Positions 60,441-64,000 of a DNA stretch of 64,000 nucleotides are shown here, piece by piece. Every line of letters begins with the position of its first letter. Position 1 is the stretch's first letter. Below the pieces are notes generated by a model, which was given only the letters and a program-made list of their open reading frames with translations, ran no database searches and was not told the origin of the DNA. The DNA is taken from NCBI RefSeq assembly GCF_024701975.1, contig NZ_JANLNM010000010.1:124001-188000 (forward strand), in the 5' to 3' direction. This stretch comes from Variovorax sp. ZS18.2.2. Its GTDB lineage: Bacteria > Pseudomonadota > Gammaproteobacteria > Burkholderiales > Burkholderiaceae_C. Made by a program: the position numbers and the translations under genes.

Positions 60441-61541
60441 ATGCGGCTCCCTCGCCTTCGGCTCTGGCACGGCCTGATTGCGGCATCGCTCGCGTGGGGC
60501 CTCGGCGTACATGCCGCAGCGCTGAGCGTGCAGCCGCTCTCGCATCGAATGGACGTCTCCACGGTTCAGAAATTCCCGTTCGTCCAGTCCGAAAACACCC
60601 GACTCGCCGCCCGCATCAACCAGTGGCTCTTCCTAAAGACATTCGAGATCCCGGCGCCAGCGCGTATGGCCGACGGCCTGCGCGGGGTGGACGCGCAGAC
60701 CTGGCAGAACATGCCGGAGCTCGGCTACACGGTGCTGCGCAACGACGCGCGCGTGTTGTCGCTGCGCATCGAGGGCGAAGGCTGCGGCGCCTATTGCGAG
60801 AATTTCACCTACGCGCATGCCTTCGATGCGGCGACCGGCCGCCACCTGGAGGCCGCAGACCTGTTTACGTCGCAAGGCCTGCAGGCGATCGCCCGCAAGA
60901 TCGGTGCAAACAACGCCGCAACGCTACGCAAGGAAATTGCGTCGCTGCAGAAGGCAAAGAAGGCGCCTCAACCCAAGGACGGCCCCTCGGCCGACGGCCT
61001 GGACGCCGTGATCGGGCTCTACGAAGACTGTCTGTCCAGCCGGGGGGACATCGAGTACCGCAGGATCGCAGGCGTGGGGCGGATGGAGATCGAAGCGGGC
61101 TCGGTCTTGTTCGCGCAGGACCGCTGCAGCAACCACGCCATGCGCGCACTCGACGATATCGGCGATTTCAGCACCCGCATTCCAGCTTCGCAGTTGGGAC
61201 CATGGCTGACCGGCTACGGCCGCAGGCTGCTGCTCGGCGAGGGCAGCGCCCTGGCGCCCACGTCGCCCTTCGGCCAGGTGCTGCACGGCACCATCGACGG
61301 AAAGCTACCAATCACGCTGCGTCTGCCGCTGATCGGCGGTGGCGATGGACAGGTGAACGCGGTCTACTTCTACGACCGCTATCGCACGCCGATCCCGGTG
61401 TCAGGCCAATACAAGGACGGTGTGCTGACGCTCGAGGAAGGCGAGTCCAAGGCGCGACTGCGGCTCAAGTCCGAAGGCCTCGCGCTGCGCGGCGAATGGA
61501 CCAGCGGCCAGAAGACGTTGCCGATGGTCCTGGCGCCCTGA
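60441..61541 (+). CDS. exported protein of unknown function
   Basis: A 366-residue protein with a signal peptide (about 1-26, cleaved near VHAAA) and no recognised domain. Four or more Cys (GCGAYCENF, DCLSS, RCSNH) suggest periplasmic disulphides. An odd Lys/Pro-rich stretch (KAKKAPQPKDGPS) splits the middle. ATG 60441 follows the O-antigen ligase stop by 10 nt, so it is cotranscribed and may relate to envelope polysaccharide. The C-terminal third has beta-rich, lipocalin-like patterns (YDRYRTPIPVSGQYKDGVLTL in part). Confidence 0.6.
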   Translation: MRLPRLRLWHGLIAASLAWGLGVHAAALSVQPLSHRMDVSTVQKFPFVQSENTRLAARINQWLFLKTFEIPAPARMADGLRGVDAQTWQNMPELGYTVLRNDARVLSLRIEGEGCGAYCENFTYAHAFDAATGRHLEAADLFTSQGLQAIARKIGANNAATLRKEIASLQKAKKAPQPKDGPSADGLDAVIGLYEDCLSSRGDIEYRRIAGVGRMEIEAGSVLFAQDRCSNHAMRALDDIGDFSTRIPASQLGPWLTGYGRRLLLGEGSALAPTSPFGQVLHGTIDGKLPITLRLPLIGGGDGQVNAVYFYDRYRTPIPVSGQYKDGVLTLEEGESKARLRLKSEGLALRGEWTSGQKTLPMVLAP

Positions 61542-61542
61542 T

Positions 61543-61959
61543 TCAACCGATCTTGTTGCGCCGGGCCTCGGCCGCCGCGTGCTGCTTGCCCGCAAAGCCG
61601 ACGAAGAACCAGATCACCAGCGCGTGCAGCACGCCGACGAAAAGCAGCACCAGCAGAGCCGGCCCCAGCGACAGGCCCGTCGCGCCGGCGAACAGCCCGA
61701 CCGCCACCGTCACGACCGTCTGCATCGCCATGTCGATGACGAGCATGCCCAGGACGGCACGCTTCTTTTCCTCTGGGGTGAAGTAGCGGCCGTTCTTCTT
61801 CGCGAAGTCCATGCACACCCACGTCACGGTGCCGAGCAAGGCGGCCATGTTGCCGCCCATGCTGGACGTGGCGCCCGCCAGGTTCAGCGCGACGCCGACG
61901 ACGACCAGCAGCACCAAGTAAGCCGCGGCGAAGCGCCACAGCAGGGCCCGGAGCGTCAA
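61543..61959 (-). CDS. small membrane protein (ABZJ_00895-like)
   Basis: A 138-residue inner-membrane protein with four hydrophobic helices and a short polar loop containing FAKKNGRYFTPEEKKR between the second and third. Its pattern resembles the ABZJ_00895 family, of unknown function. It converges on the preceding exported-protein gene with no gap (1 nt). It overlaps the zinc-finger gene upstream by 4 nt. Confidence 0.6.
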   Translation of the reverse strand: MTLRALLWRFAAAYLVLLVVVGVALNLAGATSSMGGNMAALLGTVTWVCMDFAKKNGRYFTPEEKKRAVLGMLVIDMAMQTVVTVAVGLFAGATGLSLGPALLVLLFVGVLHALVIWFFVGFAGKQHAAAEARRNKIG

Positions 61960-62165
61960 TGCCGCGCCGAGACCGCTTCACCGGCCTTCAGCCGGTACAC
62001 CGTGCCGCAGTACGGGCACTTGGCTTCGCCGGTACGCGCCACATCGAGGTAGACCTTCGGGTGGCTGTTCCAGAGCTTCATGTCGGCCTTGGGGCTGGGG
62101 CAGAACACGCCGCCCTGATGGTTGAGTTCCTTGGCCAGGAGTTCGACGACTGCATTGGTAGACAT
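61956..62165 (-). CDS. CHCC zinc-finger domain protein
   Basis: A 69-residue protein with the zf-CHCC pattern: CPSPKADMKLWNSHPKVYLD and KCPYCGTVYRL supply Cys and His ligands. Homologous small proteins are found beside ilvE in betaproteobacteria and share a fold with the mitochondrial NDUFS6 zinc domain. It follows ilvE by 8 nt, so the two are probably cotranscribed. Confidence 0.8.
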   Translation of the reverse strand: MSTNAVVELLAKELNHQGGVFCPSPKADMKLWNSHPKVYLDVARTGEAKCPYCGTVYRLKAGEAVSARH

Positions 62166-62173
62166 GGGTTTTC

Positions 62174-63127
62174 TCAGACTTTCGTGAGCCAGTGGGCGTA
62201 CTTGGGATTCTTGCCGTTCACGATGTCGAAGAAGGCAGACTGGATCTTCTCGGTGATCGGGCCGCGCGAGCCGCCGTCGCCACGGTTGCCGATCTCGATG
62301 CGGTCGAGCTCGCGAATCGGCGTCACTTCGGCGGCCGTGCCGGTGAAGAAGGCTTCGTCGGAGATGTAGACCTCGTCGCGCGTGATGCGCTTCTGCACGA
62401 GTTCGATACCGAGGTCCTTGCAGATGTGCAGGATCGTGTTGCGCGTGATGCCGTTGAGCGCGCCGGCCGACAGGTCGGGCGTGTAGACCACGCCGCCCTT
62501 GACCACGAAGATGTTCTCGCCCGCGCCCTCCGACACGAAGCCGCTCGCGTCGAGCAGCAGCGCTTCGTCGTAGCCGTCGTCCAGCGCTTCCATGTTGGCG
62601 AGGATCGAGTTCGTGTAGTTGCTCACCGACTTGGCCTGCGTCATCGTGATGTTGACGTGGTGGCGGGTGTAGCTCGATGTCTTCACGCGGATGCCGCGGC
62701 GCATGCCTTCTTCACCCAGGTAGGCGCCCCAGGACCAGGCCGCGACCATGGCGTGGATCTTGTTGCCCTTGGGGCTCACGCCGAGCTTTTCGGAGCCGAT
62801 CCAGATCAGGGGGCGCAGGTAGCAGCTCTCGAGCTTGTTCTCGCGAACGACCTGCTTTTGCGCTTCGTTGAGCTGTTCGTGCGTGAAGGGGATCTTCATG
62901 CGCAGGATCTTGGCGCTGTTGAACAGCCGCTCGGTGTGCTCGGCCAGGCGGAAGATGGACGTGCCGCCGTCCGCCGTCTTGTAGGCGCGCACGCCCTCGA
63001 AGGCGCCGCAGCCGTAGTGCAGCGTGTGGCTCAGCACGTGGATCTTGGCGTCGCGCCAGTCCACGAGTTCGCCGTCCATCCAGATCTTGCCGTCACGGTC
63101 GTCCAGCGAGGGGGGGATCGAGCTCAT
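62174..63127 (-). CDS. ilvE: branched-chain amino acid aminotransferase
   Basis: A 317-residue class IV PLP enzyme making valine, leucine and isoleucine from the 2-keto acids. The PLP Lys lies in MTQAKSVSNYTNS (about residue 160), with ASGFVSEGAGENIFVV and FFTGTAAEVTPI completing the active site. The substrate-binding N-terminus HYGCGAFEGVRAYK is typical of bacterial BCATs. It leads a short operon with the zinc-finger and small membrane genes. Confidence 0.95.
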   Translation of the reverse strand: MSSIPPSLDDRDGKIWMDGELVDWRDAKIHVLSHTLHYGCGAFEGVRAYKTADGGTSIFRLAEHTERLFNSAKILRMKIPFTHEQLNEAQKQVVRENKLESCYLRPLIWIGSEKLGVSPKGNKIHAMVAAWSWGAYLGEEGMRRGIRVKTSSYTRHHVNITMTQAKSVSNYTNSILANMEALDDGYDEALLLDASGFVSEGAGENIFVVKGGVVYTPDLSAGALNGITRNTILHICKDLGIELVQKRITRDEVYISDEAFFTGTAAEVTPIRELDRIEIGNRGDGGSRGPITEKIQSAFFDIVNGKNPKYAHWLTKV

Positions 63128-63261
63128 TTCCTGATTCCTTTGGGAGCGGTGTGGGGGGTGCGACAGAGGGCCAGTCGCAAAAGCTTGCGATTTTACGGCC
63201 GGGGCTGGAACGGGGTGCCCGACAATCCCCGGTTGTCCAAACCAGTGGAAAAAGGGTTTCC

Positions 63262-64000
63262 GTGTCCGTATTCAAGAACGTCATCGTCTATCGCATCGAA
63301 CCTGCCTGGTCCCAATCACTGACCGAGGCGGAAGAGGGGCTGGGCAAGCACCGCTTCGAGCCCTGCGGCCCCTCGCAGGAAAAGTCCGCCGGCTGGGCCG
63401 AGCCCCGCGGCGAAGCCGGCGGCCCGCTGGTCGAATCCATCGACGGCCAGTGGCTCGTCGAATACATGATCGAGAGCAAGCAGGTCCCCGGCTCCGTGGT
63501 GCTCCGCAAGCTCGACGAGCGCTGCGCGCAGATCGAGACCACCACCGGTCGCAAGCCCGGCAAGAAGGAAAAGAAGGAGCTCAAGGAAGACATCACCCTG
63601 GAGCTGCTGCCGATGGCCTTCACCCGCAGCGCGCGCGTGGCGGTGTGGATCGACAAGGCCGAGAACCGCCTCGTGATCAACAGCGGCAACGCCTCGCGCG
63701 CCGACGAAGTGGTCACCAGCCTGGTGAAGTCGCTCGACGGCTTTGCGGTGGCGCTCATCAACACGCAGATCGAGCCGGCCGCCGCCATGGCCAATTGGCT
63801 GCTGACGCAGGAGCCGCCGGCCGGCTTCACCATCGACCGCGAGTGCGAGCTCAAGGCCTCGGACGATTCGAAGGCCGTGGTGCGCTACGCCAAGCACCCG
63901 CTCGATATCGAGGAAGTGCAGAAGCACATCACCGACGGCAAGCGGCCCACGCGCTTGGCGCTCACCTGGGACGACCGCGTGTCGTTCGAGCTGACGCACG
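63262..64000 (+). CDS. rdgC: recombination-associated protein RdgC (3' partial)
   Basis: About 246 residues of RdgC, a ring-shaped DNA-binding protein that moderates RecA activity. GTG 63262 starts the reading frame VSVFKNVIVYRI, and the characteristic IDGQWLVEYMIESKQVPGSV (in part) and later sections continue to the window edge in an open frame. The gene runs past the right end. It is divergent from ilvE across a 134-nt gap. Confidence 0.92.
   Translation, partial: MSVFKNVIVYRIEPAWSQSLTEAEEGLGKHRFEPCGPSQEKSAGWAEPRGEAGGPLVESIDGQWLVEYMIESKQVPGSVVLRKLDERCAQIETTTGRKPGKKEKKELKEDITLELLPMAFTRSARVAVWIDKAENRLVINSGNASRADEVVTSLVKSLDGFAVALINTQIEPAAAMANWLLTQEPPAGFTIDRECELKASDDSKAVVRYAKHPLDIEEVQKHITDGKRPTRLALTWDDRVSFELTH

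Overview
The window is dense, GC-rich bacterial chromosome with almost no non-coding space. No gene-free stretch exceeds about 220 bases, and I see no tRNA, rRNA, CRISPR array, insertion sequence or phage gene. The layout (divergent mreBCD-mrdA and gatCAB blocks), the Bug-type orphan solute-binding proteins, the homogentisate genes and families of G/C-run palindromic intergenic repeats suggest a Comamonadaceae betaproteobacterium, most likely Variovorax. That assignment is inference from gene content; no database was searched.

Layout. 1-2.7 kb: the end of an Mla/MCE-type lipid transport operon (ATPase, MCE protein, auxiliary lipoprotein). 2.7-5.5 kb: a GFA-fold protein, a pentapeptide-repeat protein, and a sirtuin translationally coupled to an IclR regulator. 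5.6-12.2 kb: an aromatic catabolic operon (degenerate metallo-beta-lactamase-fold protein, flavin hydroxylase with a 65-residue partner, HmgA, a Bug protein, FahA) that feeds a hydroxylated phenylacetate into the homogentisate pathway. 12.3-22.8 kb: core genes for cell shape (mrdA, mreD, mreC, mreB), tRNA amidation (gatCAB), pyrE and xth.

22.8-37.1 kb and 39.2-52.1 kb: two large catabolic operons that look like one nitrogen-scavenging island for cyclic and linear ureides. Operon A (minus strand, 10 genes) holds a cysteine hydrolase, two paralogous solute-binding proteins, an ABC permease and ATPase, a short-chain dehydrogenase, a dihydroorotase/allantoinase-type cyclic amidohydrolase, a cyanuric acid hydrolase/barbiturase, a DUF3830 protein and a deaminase-type amidohydrolase. 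Next to it lie two LysR regulators, a PhzS-like flavin monooxygenase and a Bug protein. Operon B (minus strand, 13 genes) holds allophanate hydrolase (AtzF), an AtzH-like protein, a complete SsuABC-like importer, a complete BMP-type importer, formamidase, a biuret hydrolase (BiuH), a second BiuH-like hydrolase and a GntR regulator as the last gene. Both operons begin just downstream of sequences matching the sigma-54 -24/-12 consensus: TGGCAC-N5-TTGC for B and TGGCAC-N5-CTGC for A. In B, a GntR-type palindrome sits over the predicted start of transcription. Read together, this is a nitrogen-limitation-controlled system in which heterocycles are imported, deaminated and ring-opened, and the resulting biuret, triuret-like and formyl fragments are cleaved to ammonia through allophanate. 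This is the most interesting system in the window.

37.3-39.2 kb: a large BACON/beta-propeller lipoprotein of less GC-rich composition separates the two operons. 52.3-64 kb: an M48 protease, an AmpG-like permease, a ketoacyl synthase plus chain-length-factor pair, a two-component system, an O-antigen ligase, small membrane and zinc-finger proteins, ilvE, and the start of rdgC. Four copies of one nested palindromic repeat (6.6, 12.2, 44.9 and 52.2 kb) and two further repeat types (57.7 and 59.1 kb) lie in intergenic gaps.
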